A DNA stretch of 64,000 nucleotides from Taibaiella sp. Its GTDB lineage: Bacteria > Bacteroidota > Bacteroidia > Chitinophagales > Chitinophagaceae. A model generated the notes under the pieces. The model worked only from the letters and a program-made list of their open reading frames with translations. It made no database searches and had not been told where the DNA came from. Position 1 is the first letter of the stretch. Each line of letters begins with the position of its first letter. Position numbers and translations under genes: made by a program. Below, one piece after another: positions 33,750 through 42,097 of this stretch. Location: assembly GCA_019638495.1 (NCBI GenBank), contig JAHBTQ010000008.1, positions 62,001-126,000 of the forward strand, read 5' to 3'.

Positions 33750-34958
33750 ATGAGCTTCTCAACACATAACTTCAACGGACAGCGTGCACTGGTGCGCGTA
33801 GATTTTAATGTGCCGATAAAGAATGGCACTATTGCAGACGATACGCGCATACGCGCAGCACTGCCTACTATCAGGAAGATACTGGCTGACGGTGGCAGCG
33901 TGGTATTAATGAGCCATTGGGGCCGCCCGCTGAAAGACATTGAGAAGAAGCCACATCTTACACTGGCAGACTTTACCCTGAGGCCGGTTGCAGCGCACCT
34001 GGCAACTTTGCTGGGTACTGAAGTAATATTTTCTGACGACTGTATTAGTGAAGACGCTGCGAATAAGGCTGCAGCGCTGAAGCCCGGCCAGGTGCTGCTG
34101 CTGGAAAACCTGCGCTATTACAAGCAGGAAGAAAAAGGTGACAAAGAATTTGCAGAGAAGCTGGCGAAACTGGGCGATGTATATGTGAACGATGCATTCG
34201 GTACGGCTCACCGAGCACACGCATCTACAGCAGTAATAGCAGATAGCTTCGCAGCGGGGAAGAAGATGTTCGGGCTGCTGATGGAGGGCGAAGTGAAGGC
34301 CGCAGAAGAAGTGCTGAACAACTCAAAAAAGCCATTCACGGCAATCATCGGCGGTGCCAAGGTATCTGATAAGATACTCATCATTGAGAACCTGCTGGAG
34401 AAAGCAACGGACATCATAATAGGTGGTGGTATGGCATATACCTTCTTCAAAGCTCAGGGTGGCCACATCGGCAACTCGCTGTGCGAAGATGACCGCCTGG
34501 ACATGGCGCTGGACCTGTTGAAGAAAGCAGCCGACAAAGGCGTGTGCATACACCTGCCTGCCGACAGCATCCTGGCAGATAAGTTTGCAGCTGATGCCGC
34601 TACGTCATCGGCTGTGAGCACGGAAATTCCATCTGGTTGGATGGGACTTGACATCGGGCAAATGGCAATTGAACATTTCAGTAAGGTAATAAGCAATTCA
34701 AAGACCATTCTGTGGAACGGGCCAATGGGCGTTTTTGAAATGGATAAATTTCAGCATGGCACAAAGGCAATAGCAGAGTCGGTAGCGGCCGCTACGACAA
34801 ATGGAGCCTTCTCGCTGGTAGGTGGTGGCGACAGCGTTGCTGCTGTCAACAAATTTAACCTGGCCGACAAAGTGAGTTATGTATCAACCGGTGGTGGTGC
34901 TATGCTGGAGTTCTTCGAAGGCAAGCAACTGCCGGGCATTGCTGCTATCAAGGGATAA
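33750..34958 (+). CDS. pgk: Phosphoglycerate kinase
   Basis: The 402-aa product begins with the substrate-binding VRVDFNVPIKNG and DDTRIRAALPTI, and has VLMSHWGRP, VLLLENLRYYKQEEKGD, YVNDAFGTAHRAHAS and, near the end, the ATP-binding GGGDSVAAV and YVSTGGGAMLEF. It converts 1,3-bisphosphoglycerate and ADP to 3-phosphoglycerate and ATP. Normal length, no fusion to triosephosphate isomerase. It follows gapA and ends in its own terminator. Confidence 0.98.
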   Translation: MSFSTHNFNGQRALVRVDFNVPIKNGTIADDTRIRAALPTIRKILADGGSVVLMSHWGRPLKDIEKKPHLTLADFTLRPVAAHLATLLGTEVIFSDDCISEDAANKAAALKPGQVLLLENLRYYKQEEKGDKEFAEKLAKLGDVYVNDAFGTAHRAHASTAVIADSFAAGKKMFGLLMEGEVKAAEEVLNNSKKPFTAIIGGAKVSDKILIIENLLEKATDIIIGGGMAYTFFKAQGGHIGNSLCEDDRLDMALDLLKKAADKGVCIHLPADSILADKFAADAATSSAVSTEIPSGWMGLDIGQMAIEHFSKVISNSKTILWNGPMGVFEMDKFQHGTKAIAESVAAATTNGAFSLVGGGDSVAAVNKFNLADKVSYVSTGGGAMLEFFEGKQLPGIAAIKG

Positions 34959-35014
34959 TTCGGCAATTTGGGATTTGGGATTTGCGATGTTATCTTGTAC
35001 TAAACGATAAATAG

Positions 35015-35039
35015 ACTCCGCTTTCGGGCGGAGTTTTTA
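35015..35039 (+). terminator. Terminator of pgk
   Basis: ACTCCGC and GCGGAGT form a 7-bp stem around TTTCGG, followed by a T run. Confidence 0.88.
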
Positions 35040-35056
35040 TTTGCCCTAATTGTTCA

Positions 35057-36094
35057 TTAGTTAAAACGTGGGCAAGTGTAGCTGCGCTTTGCATTGTTCC
35101 GGTTGCGGCCCCAGTCACCCTGGTAGATGAGCGAGAATTCAAGCGCGCCTCGCGAAGAATTGTAAGGAGAAAGGGTTGACATCGTCATGTCATAGGTTGT
35201 CACAAATTGCACCGGCCCTATTTCAAGTCCCGCGGCCCCGATCATAGCATCAGCCATGCGATAGTAGCCACCCAGCAACAGCTGGAACGGAGTGGTATTG
35301 GCTGCCCCCCCACCCTTGGCAAGAACCATACGAATCATTGTACCGGCTACCAGCTCTTGTGCCGTGCTCTGCTGAGTATAATACACAGATGGATTTACGA
35401 TGAGCATATCGCCGGTACGAATCAATACATCCAGTGTGCCTGAAGGACGAAGCGCCAGGGTATTCTTGCCACCAGCGTAGAAGCTCTCTACCGGTTTGTT
35501 GATATTCACAGCACCGCCACCCAACTTAATAAAGACATTTTCATTAGGTATGATAGAAAAGTTGACACCCGCACCTACGGTATAATAACTGGCGCGAATA
35601 ATGCCCATGCGCTCGCCGCTTGGCAAGCCACTATTGAAGGCAAAGCCATCCCACTGAGCATCGTAGGTAAGCAAGTCATAATTGACGCTCCGCTGAACGC
35701 TGGATGCAGACATGCCCAGCGATACCATAAATGCAGAATTGAGCTGAATATGATAGGCCAGGCTGCCCTGGAACTGTGTCAGTTTCAATTGGCCGTCTCC
35801 GGCTTTGTCTGAATAAATAGCACCTCCAAGCCCCAGCCAGTTATGGCGCTCCTCGTCTTTGTTTCCACCTATTTTAAGGTCGCCCCAGGCAGCAAATGTG
35901 TTGAAGGGGACCGGAAGCGACGACCATTGGTTGCGATAGTTCAGGCCAACTCGATAGTCGTGCTCAGGCGTAAGGCCTGTATTGGCAGGACTAATGAGCG
36001 TGGGAGCATTGTAATATTGCGACAGATGCACGCTCTGGGCATGAAGTGTACCGACCCAGGCACATAAAAACAATCCTATCAGTCCTGATCTCAT
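35057..36094 (-). CDS. PorP/SprF-family type IX secretion outer-membrane protein
   Basis: The 345-aa product has a signal peptide (1-19, ending LHAQ), then SVHLSQYYNAPTLISPANTG, the family signature, and RVGLNYRNQWSSL. The rest is a beta-barrel of about 14 strands, closing with GALEFSLIYQG. SprF in flavobacteria is needed for delivery of the adhesin SprB, and each large type-B T9SS substrate tends to have its own PorP/SprF-like partner. Here the gene overlaps the end of the 1203-aa type-B protein gene by four bases (ATGA), so the pair is cotranscribed and translationally coupled. The C-terminal tail RNRNNAKRSYTCPRFN is basic and odd for a barrel end. Confidence 0.92.
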   Translation of the reverse strand: MRSGLIGLFLCAWVGTLHAQSVHLSQYYNAPTLISPANTGLTPEHDYRVGLNYRNQWSSLPVPFNTFAAWGDLKIGGNKDEERHNWLGLGGAIYSDKAGDGQLKLTQFQGSLAYHIQLNSAFMVSLGMSASSVQRSVNYDLLTYDAQWDGFAFNSGLPSGERMGIIRASYYTVGAGVNFSIIPNENVFIKLGGGAVNINKPVESFYAGGKNTLALRPSGTLDVLIRTGDMLIVNPSVYYTQQSTAQELVAGTMIRMVLAKGGGAANTTPFQLLLGGYYRMADAMIGAAGLEIGPVQFVTTYDMTMSTLSPYNSSRGALEFSLIYQGDWGRNRNNAKRSYTCPRFN

Positions 36095-39000
36095 CGCAGT
36101 AACGTAATATTTCCTTTCAATAACCGGGAAGTACCATCAATGAAGGTTGCTTCCAGAACATAACCATAAGCCTCTATTGGTTGCGGCTCGCCGCCAAAAG
36201 TACCATCCCAGCCAATGTCCTGGCTCTTAGACTCGAATACCAATTGGCCCCAACGGTTGTATATACGCAGATGCATGGTTTCAATGGCAGCGCCACGCAC
36301 ATACAATATGTCGTTTTGGCCATCTCCATTCGGGCTGAATCCGGTAGGCAAGCCCAGCAATGGCACCACCTCTGTCGGCACTGTCTTACAGGCCACTGCA
36401 GGACAAGTGCTTTCGTTCATTGCTGTGAGGCATACCTTGAAATTGCCGGTCTTCTTATACTGATGAACGGGATTCACTTCAGTGCTGTTGGTATTATCTC
36501 CAAAGTCCCAGCTATAGTGGGTAGCGTTGATAGACTTGTTTGTAAAAGTAGTCGGGATATTTGCCTCCGGTTTTACGGGAATGAAGATAAAGTCCGCAAT
36601 AGGCCCGGATATCACTGTGATGATATGTACTACTGTGTCTGCACCGTTACAGGTACCGGGATTTGCCGCCACTACAGTGACTGTATATGTGCCGGGGGCC
36701 ATGTACTTATAAGATGGTAGTGTTTCCGTGCTTGTTCCACCGTCGCCAAATGTCCAATTTACAGAGGTAGCATTCTTCATGCCACCTGTTGGCCTGAAAG
36801 TTGCGCCGAGACATAGTGTATCTGGCAGCTCGGCTTCTGCCGAGACAAGCGTGTAGAAAATGTGTATCTTCTTTTGTACTGTGTCCGGTGTTTTACAAGC
36901 GTCAGGATGCGACATGATCAGCATTACAGTGTAATATCCCGTGTCAGCGTAGTTGTGTGGTGGCGGTATATCTCCGGCAAATGTGGCTCCATCACCGAAA
37001 TGCCAAACGTAAGTTGGTGCGCCTGTGGTAATATTGGTAGTGGAGGTGTTGGTGAACGCTGCAATAAATGGCCCACAGCTATCAGTGATCTGATACGTAA
37101 AATCAGGATGCAGCTTATTCGTGTCAACTGAAATTATGAGGAATGCCGTATCTGTGGTTTTGAAACAAGCATTTTCATTGGTTGATGTAAGTGTAACGGT
37201 AAAAGTGCCACCCGCTGTGTAAGTATGTGTAGGTGCAAAAGTTGTAACTGTAGGTGATCCGTCGCCAAAGTTCCAGAGGAACGTAAGTCCATTGGTAGTT
37301 GTATTCACAAAGTTTACTGTAAGTGGTGCGCAACCGCTGGTGCTAGGGCCAGCGGTGATATTGCAGGTTACAGGACCGATATTGAAAGCGATTTTTAGAG
37401 CTGCCTGGTTACAGTTCGTACTCATACTGGAGTCAGCCCAAACACCCGGCGTTGTCGGAAACGGTTCAACGTGAGGCGCGGGCGGCAGCGGATTTCCACC
37501 ACAATTTGCACAAATACCCTGATACACTACACCTCTCTTATCAAAGCGACTTGTACCTCCATCCACATGCTCGCCTCTGAAGCCGGGTTCGTTTCGACCG
37601 TAAAAAGTGGCATACCTGAGCGTAGTCATGTTAGGCCCAAGCACGATAAAGTAAAAATCGAATCCATCAGTCGTTGGCTGAAAAATTGTTTCGCCGGGAA
37701 GAGGTGTTGGTATAGGCATTCCGGTAGTATTTCCAACCGTAGTTAGCCCAACCACTCCGGGTTGCCCAGCCATAATATTACCTCCCCACCCGGAAACATA
37801 AACATTGTTGCATGTATCTACCAGGAATGCAACCGGAGATATATTCGTCTTGGTGGGATCTCCTGAACCATAAACAGTTGAAATCAGGTTGGTCGTGAGA
37901 TTTGCATTTAATTTTATAACGAATTGACAAGAATTCGGATTGGTATATACACCTGGGGTTACCGGAAAAGTTCCACCAAGTGACAAGCCCATAGCATAGA
38001 CATTGCCGGCATCATCCACTTGCAAGCCATAGACCTGGTCATAATGCGAAGTACCGACAAATGTACCCGCCTCAATGTTATATGGGGCACTATTCCTGAA
38101 CCGGAGAATATATCCATCTGCTGAGTCACCCTGATAAGTTGTGAGCCAGCCACCCGCTGAGGGAACCGGGAAGTTGGTGCTGTTTGTAGCGCCACCTACA
38201 TATAATGATGTTTGAGCGGGATTAAAGGCTAATACATAACCTGCATCGTCACCACTACCATCAAGATATGTGCTCCATAGAAGTGATGTCATTGTAGGAT
38301 TCAGCTTAAATACGACACCGGCCTGTATTCCGGTCATGGTAGAAGCAATTGCGGTTGGAGTTACCGGGAAGTCGAACGACTGAGTATTACCGGCTACATA
38401 TACATTCCCTGCATTGTCCACCTGCACCTCGCTGCGAGCGTCATCACCATAATTGTATTTCAAGTGAGCATGTACTAATTCGGTAGAATCAAAGTTAACA
38501 CCGTCATGCCCCGAGCCACCCAAAAAAGTTGAGGCCAACAACGCCGTTCCGGTATTGTTTAGTTTGGTAACAACTATATCCCACCCGCTGTTTTTCGTCG
38601 ATTGGAAAGCACCTGCAGTTACAGGAAAATTGGGAGAAAGTGATCGTCCTGCAATAATGAGGTTACCTGAACCATCCACTATCATACTATGTGGGCGCTC
38701 ATTTTGCGTTCCACCGATGTAGGTAGCATAAATGCGTGAAACACCGTCCGGACTCAACTTCATGATTCCATAATCCGACGCAAATTGAATAGCTCCAGCG
38801 CCTACTCCGCCACCCCAAACTACCTGGTAAGCTCCGGGGCTCACCGGATAGGCCCCTCCACCTGCAATTGCCAGGCAGTTCACAATACCGCCCATGTAAA
38901 AATTACCAGCGTCGTCATAAGTCGCGGTGAAGCCCCAGTTATCGGCAGTTGAGCCGGTGAAAGACGCCCATAACGTTACCGGGTCGATAACCAGCAGCTT

Positions 39001-39702
39001 AGAATGATCATAACCATCAGGCATATCGAATGAAAGGGTATGTGCCTCAAGGTGATAGTTACATGCCACTTCTACTTTTTCATCGTTAATATACTGGTAC
39101 ACATACGGCTTCATTTCTGTAACCTGGCCAACGGAGGTATTTATTACCAGATTGCCTTTATGGTTCACGTACATCTTCTCCACTCCATCGAACCGAAGTT
39201 TGATATTATTTGCATCTGCGCCCGGCTGAACAAAAAACTCGTATACAAGTGCAGTATTCTCTGAGGACACATGCATGTCTATGCCATCGTAGATATGATT
39301 GTAGGTTAGCCCGAGGTAGGGATGAATACCACTCTTCCACTTAGTAGAATCATTGCCGAGGAAATAATTATAGTAATTCGCCTGTTGCTTAGTTCCTATA
39401 ATCTCGGGCTTTTTGCCACCCTCAATAACCATCTTGTATACATGAAACTTGAGCGTTGGCTTTTCCAGGAGCTGGCCGTGATGAAAAGAGTCGACCTTGG
39501 CCACATTTGCATCATCGTAGAGGGCATATCGAAAACCATCTTCTTCCAGAAACATGTCGCCGGCTAATGTCCTGGCTTTAAACCGGAACCAATTGCCCCA
39601 CTGGCCTTTATTCTCAATAAATTCTGTGGTGGGTGCCTGCGCGAAAGCACCAAGGGATATACACAACAATAGGCAATATAGGATTATATAGCGCGTTCTC
39701 AT
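36091..39702 (-). CDS. Giant surface protein: SBBP repeats, PKD domains, CHU_C type-B T9SS C-terminus
   Basis: The 1203-aa product has a signal peptide (1-21, ending GAFAQ). Residues about 25-245 resemble the N-terminal domain of SBBP-repeat proteins (FIENKGQWGNWFRFKARTL ... YNHIYDGIDMHV). SBBP-type beta-propeller repeats run to about 700 (AGNVYVAGNTQSFDFPVTP, AGNVYAMGLSLGGTFPVTP and others). About 790-1110 contains four PKD-like domains with W-x-F-G-D-G (FLWNFGDGSPTV, YVWHFGDGATF, NWTFGDGGTST, YSWDFGDNTN). The C-terminal 85 residues are the gliding-motility CHU_C domain (LGLPTGFSPNGDGQNDILY ... IYNRWGQLVFES), a T9SS type-B signal. It is probably a long surface adhesin or filament, delivered with the downstream PorP/SprF protein. 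Confidence 0.93.
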   Translation of the reverse strand: MRTRYIILYCLLLCISLGAFAQAPTTEFIENKGQWGNWFRFKARTLAGDMFLEEDGFRYALYDDANVAKVDSFHHGQLLEKPTLKFHVYKMVIEGGKKPEIIGTKQQANYYNYFLGNDSTKWKSGIHPYLGLTYNHIYDGIDMHVSSENTALVYEFFVQPGADANNIKLRFDGVEKMYVNHKGNLVINTSVGQVTEMKPYVYQYINDEKVEVACNYHLEAHTLSFDMPDGYDHSKLLVIDPVTLWASFTGSTADNWGFTATYDDAGNFYMGGIVNCLAIAGGGAYPVSPGAYQVVWGGGVGAGAIQFASDYGIMKLSPDGVSRIYATYIGGTQNERPHSMIVDGSGNLIIAGRSLSPNFPVTAGAFQSTKNSGWDIVVTKLNNTGTALLASTFLGGSGHDGVNFDSTELVHAHLKYNYGDDARSEVQVDNAGNVYVAGNTQSFDFPVTPTAIASTMTGIQAGVVFKLNPTMTSLLWSTYLDGSGDDAGYVLAFNPAQTSLYVGGATNSTNFPVPSAGGWLTTYQGDSADGYILRFRNSAPYNIEAGTFVGTSHYDQVYGLQVDDAGNVYAMGLSLGGTFPVTPGVYTNPNSCQFVIKLNANLTTNLISTVYGSGDPTKTNISPVAFLVDTCNNVYVSGWGGNIMAGQPGVVGLTTVGNTTGMPIPTPLPGETIFQPTTDGFDFYFIVLGPNMTTLRYATFYGRNEPGFRGEHVDGGTSRFDKRGVVYQGICANCGGNPLPPAPHVEPFPTTPGVWADSSMSTNCNQAALKIAFNIGPVTCNITAGPSTSGCAPLTVNFVNTTTNGLTFLWNFGDGSPTVTTFAPTHTYTAGGTFTVTLTSTNENACFKTTDTAFLIISVDTNKLHPDFTYQITDSCGPFIAAFTNTSTTNITTGAPTYVWHFGDGATFAGDIPPPHNYADTGYYTVMLIMSHPDACKTPDTVQKKIHIFYTLVSAEAELPDTLCLGATFRPTGGMKNATSVNWTFGDGGTSTETLPSYKYMAPGTYTVTVVAANPGTCNGADTVVHIITVISGPIADFIFIPVKPEANIPTTFTNKSINATHYSWDFGDNTNSTEVNPVHQYKKTGNFKVCLTAMNESTCPAVACKTVPTEVVPLLGLPTGFSPNGDGQNDILYVRGAAIETMHLRIYNRWGQLVFESKSQDIGWDGTFGGEPQPIEAYGYVLEATFIDGTSRLLKGNITLLR

Positions 39703-39855
39703 TAAAACAATTTGTAATTACCTAAGTAAATTTACTATTTTCCTTAGATATAAAGACAGTAAATTAACAAAAATAGTGGGCTAAAAAAGGAAATAAACAG
39801 CCTACTATTCCAGCCCGGCTGCAAGCCGGTGAAGAAGGGCAATATCAACAACTAC

Positions 39856-40329
39856 TTAGTTCACAATTTTGTCCGCGCAGCAACTACTTGCAAAGGCATC
39901 CGGTTTGGCCTTAAACGCATAGCCCATGCCCAGAATATACCCCATAGCCTCGCGCAAAGCTTCATTGCTTTTGAACTGAGGGTTGGTATTGATATCCGCA
40001 TGAACCTCCATATCTACGTCGTACTTATTGAAAAGGTCGCAAAGCTCATATGCGATCTCAATGCTACGTGCCACCTCTACTAGCATACGCTCTTTGATGG
40101 TGTAAGGCTGGGTTGTTTTGTCATGACTAATAAACATAAACCCACCCCTCTTTTCCCGAAGGAAAACAATGACTGTAGCAAATTCGGTCTCGCAATTTCG
40201 CACCTGGGAGTCGGTGCCAATGCAGACCTTTAACTTATAGCCTGCCTCGGTTTCCCTTACTATCGCGTCTTCCACGGCTGATTTAACAGGCATTCTCAAC
40301 GGTTCTCCGCTGAATTTTCTCCAAAGCAT
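39856..40329 (-). CDS. RNase H-like protein (YkuK/DUF458 type)
   Basis: The 157-aa product has KVCIGTDSQVRN (Asp near residue 40), FATVIVFLREKRGGFMFI, the helix RMLVEVARSIEIAYEL and VDMEVHADINTNPQFKSNEAL, the pattern of the YkuK-like ribonuclease H-fold family in which Asp residues could coordinate metal. Nuclease activity of the family is inferred from the fold. Cytoplasmic. It stands alone; its 5' region carries two pairs of direct repeats. After its stop a CCGGCT-GCA-AGCCGG hairpin (39815-39829) without a T run may act as a weak terminator. Confidence 0.82.
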   Translation of the reverse strand: MLWRKFSGEPLRMPVKSAVEDAIVRETEAGYKLKVCIGTDSQVRNCETEFATVIVFLREKRGGFMFISHDKTTQPYTIKERMLVEVARSIEIAYELCDLFNKYDVDMEVHADINTNPQFKSNEALREAMGYILGMGYAFKAKPDAFASSCCADKIVN

Positions 40330-40388
40330 AATCCGTAAATTTTGATTATACTAAAGTTACCTACAATAATATTGCCAAAATGTTATCT

Positions 40389-40486
40389 AAAAATTAGGAC
40401 GATATGAAATGCACACTTTATTAACAATTTTAAAGAGAAATGCACACTTTCAGAAAAAAAGCTAACAAAAATTGGAGCGATATGAA
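40389..40486. repeat. Two interleaved pairs of direct repeats upstream of the RNase H-like gene
   Basis: AAAAATTAGGACGATATGAA (40389-40408) recurs as AAAAATTGGAGCGATATGAA (40467-40486, 3 changes). Between them GAAATGCACACTTT occurs exactly twice (40406-40419 and 40437-40450). The first element overlaps the first copy of the second. Together they occupy most of the 189-base gap between the two minus-strand genes. Confidence 0.75.
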
Positions 40487-40518
40487 GGCACAATGGTAAT
40501 AAACGCACACCATGTGCA

Positions 40519-42072
40519 CTACCTTGTCACTTCTACAACCTGCTTATAACCTTCTGCAGTGGTGAGCTCTATCTCATAAAACGCGCGTGCCGCAGTCCGT
40601 GCCGGCATAGGTATGCGAGCTACATATTCACCATCTTCTGAAGCCGGGGCACCAGGGGCGGTCCACAACTCTTTGCCTGCAGCATCGCGAAGCTTTATGG
40701 TTACTTTCTGGTCATCGATCATCTCATAGGTGAGTGTAACCTTGTCGCCTACAGCCACCGGATAGATGCTACGCTGTTCCTTCCTGTTAGGGACGTCTAT
40801 TACCCCCAATCCGGTATCCAATAGGAAAACATTGAGCGTTAACAACGTTTCCCTACCGTCGCCGGAAACCATTTCAGAAAGCCTGTAAATCTTATTTTCC
40901 GACGGCGCATAGGCTGTTGTATGGCCGTTTACCCTAAAACCCTCCTTACGAAAGGTGGCCGACAAACCCGAAGCCTGCGCCGGGCCATAGCCATAGCGCT
41001 CATTACGCTTGCCCCGGCTATCGTAACGTAGCAGAATATCGCGCGGAAACACCTTCTCACCGCGTGCGTTTCCGGAGCCGGAAAGGACTATATCGCCGTC
41101 GCCGAGCAGTATCAGATCGTCCAGCCGGTCATTAAACGACACGTCAATGGTTTCAATACCACCCTTTCCGAAAGAAGTATCGGGGATACCCCATTGCGTG
41201 AAACGTGCTGCAAAAATATCGGAGCCACCGTCTGCATTGTTTCGGGTGCCGGCAACAAGTATGTTCCCATCAGGCTGCAAAAGCATCTTGACAGGCATCA
41301 GCGAGCCCCACAATGCCAGATTTGTGGTAACGCTGCCCCCTACCCCAAACGTTTCATCCTTAGTGCCGGAAGGGTAATACCTTGCTATATGAATACCTGA
41401 GGCGTCACCATTTTTCCACGAGCCAGCAATGAGCATCTTACCATCATTCTGTGTTGCAGTACCAATGGCCCGGCAGCTTTCCGGTGCACTATCGTCAATA
41501 ATGTATCCGGTGTGTGCAAAAGAAGTATCTACCTCACCATTGTATAGGAGCCGGCCTATAAAAAATCGCCAATATCCATCGGTATATGCCGACCCTGCAA
41601 CTAATATCTTTTCGTCCAGCAAAAGCTGCACTCCGCAAAGTTCTGACGTGTCTCGCACCGGCCAGCGCAAGACACCCGGCACAAAATCGATATCAGCGTC
41701 GCCGCTTCTCGTATATCGCACTAAAGTAGCCTGTGCCGGGGAAGTGGAATCGGCAGCGGAAGTGCCGCATACCAGCATACGATTCCATTTATCGAAACCT
41801 ATGCCCAGCGTACGGCAATGAACATAGTCTCCAAGTAGGGTGGCGGCAGTTCGTACACCATTGTAGCCATCGTCATTGTTACCATTGGCATAGATGCGAC
41901 CCGAATAGAAGTTGCCCCCCGTACCTGTGAAGTAGATGAACTTCCCATCGGGCTGACGCATGAAGATCGCATGACCATTTGTGCGCTTACCACCTGAAAT
42001 TTTTGACGGAACCTGTGCCATTGCGAACAATACATGTAACATCAATAGCACAATCAACACAGGTTTCCTCAT
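40519..42072 (-). CDS. Delta-60 repeat beta-propeller protein with divergent T9SS-like C-terminus
   Basis: The 517-aa product has a signal peptide (1-19, ending FAMAQ) and about six delta-60/SdrD-type propeller repeats with Q-x-D-G-K-x-L-V/I-A-G (QNDGKMLIAGSW, QPDGNILVAGTR, DEKILVAGSAYTDG) and later F-G-x-G-G (ETFGVGGSVTTN, TSFGKGGIETI). The final 85 residues fold like a T9SS type-A domain (IYPVAVGDKVTLTYEMIDDQ, then KVTIKLRDAAGKEL), but the usual Tyr-Pro-Asn-Pro is YPVA, and the last strand QVVEVTR is standard. Whether it still passes through T9SS is open. It lies between the RNase H-like gene and hutU, same direction. Confidence 0.82.
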   Translation of the reverse strand: MRKPVLIVLLMLHVLFAMAQVPSKISGGKRTNGHAIFMRQPDGKFIYFTGTGGNFYSGRIYANGNNDDGYNGVRTAATLLGDYVHCRTLGIGFDKWNRMLVCGTSAADSTSPAQATLVRYTRSGDADIDFVPGVLRWPVRDTSELCGVQLLLDEKILVAGSAYTDGYWRFFIGRLLYNGEVDTSFAHTGYIIDDSAPESCRAIGTATQNDGKMLIAGSWKNGDASGIHIARYYPSGTKDETFGVGGSVTTNLALWGSLMPVKMLLQPDGNILVAGTRNNADGGSDIFAARFTQWGIPDTSFGKGGIETIDVSFNDRLDDLILLGDGDIVLSGSGNARGEKVFPRDILLRYDSRGKRNERYGYGPAQASGLSATFRKEGFRVNGHTTAYAPSENKIYRLSEMVSGDGRETLLTLNVFLLDTGLGVIDVPNRKEQRSIYPVAVGDKVTLTYEMIDDQKVTIKLRDAAGKELWTAPGAPASEDGEYVARIPMPARTAARAFYEIELTTAEGYKQVVEVTR

Positions 42073-42097
42073 CTCATTTCAATTTATACTGAAGTCC

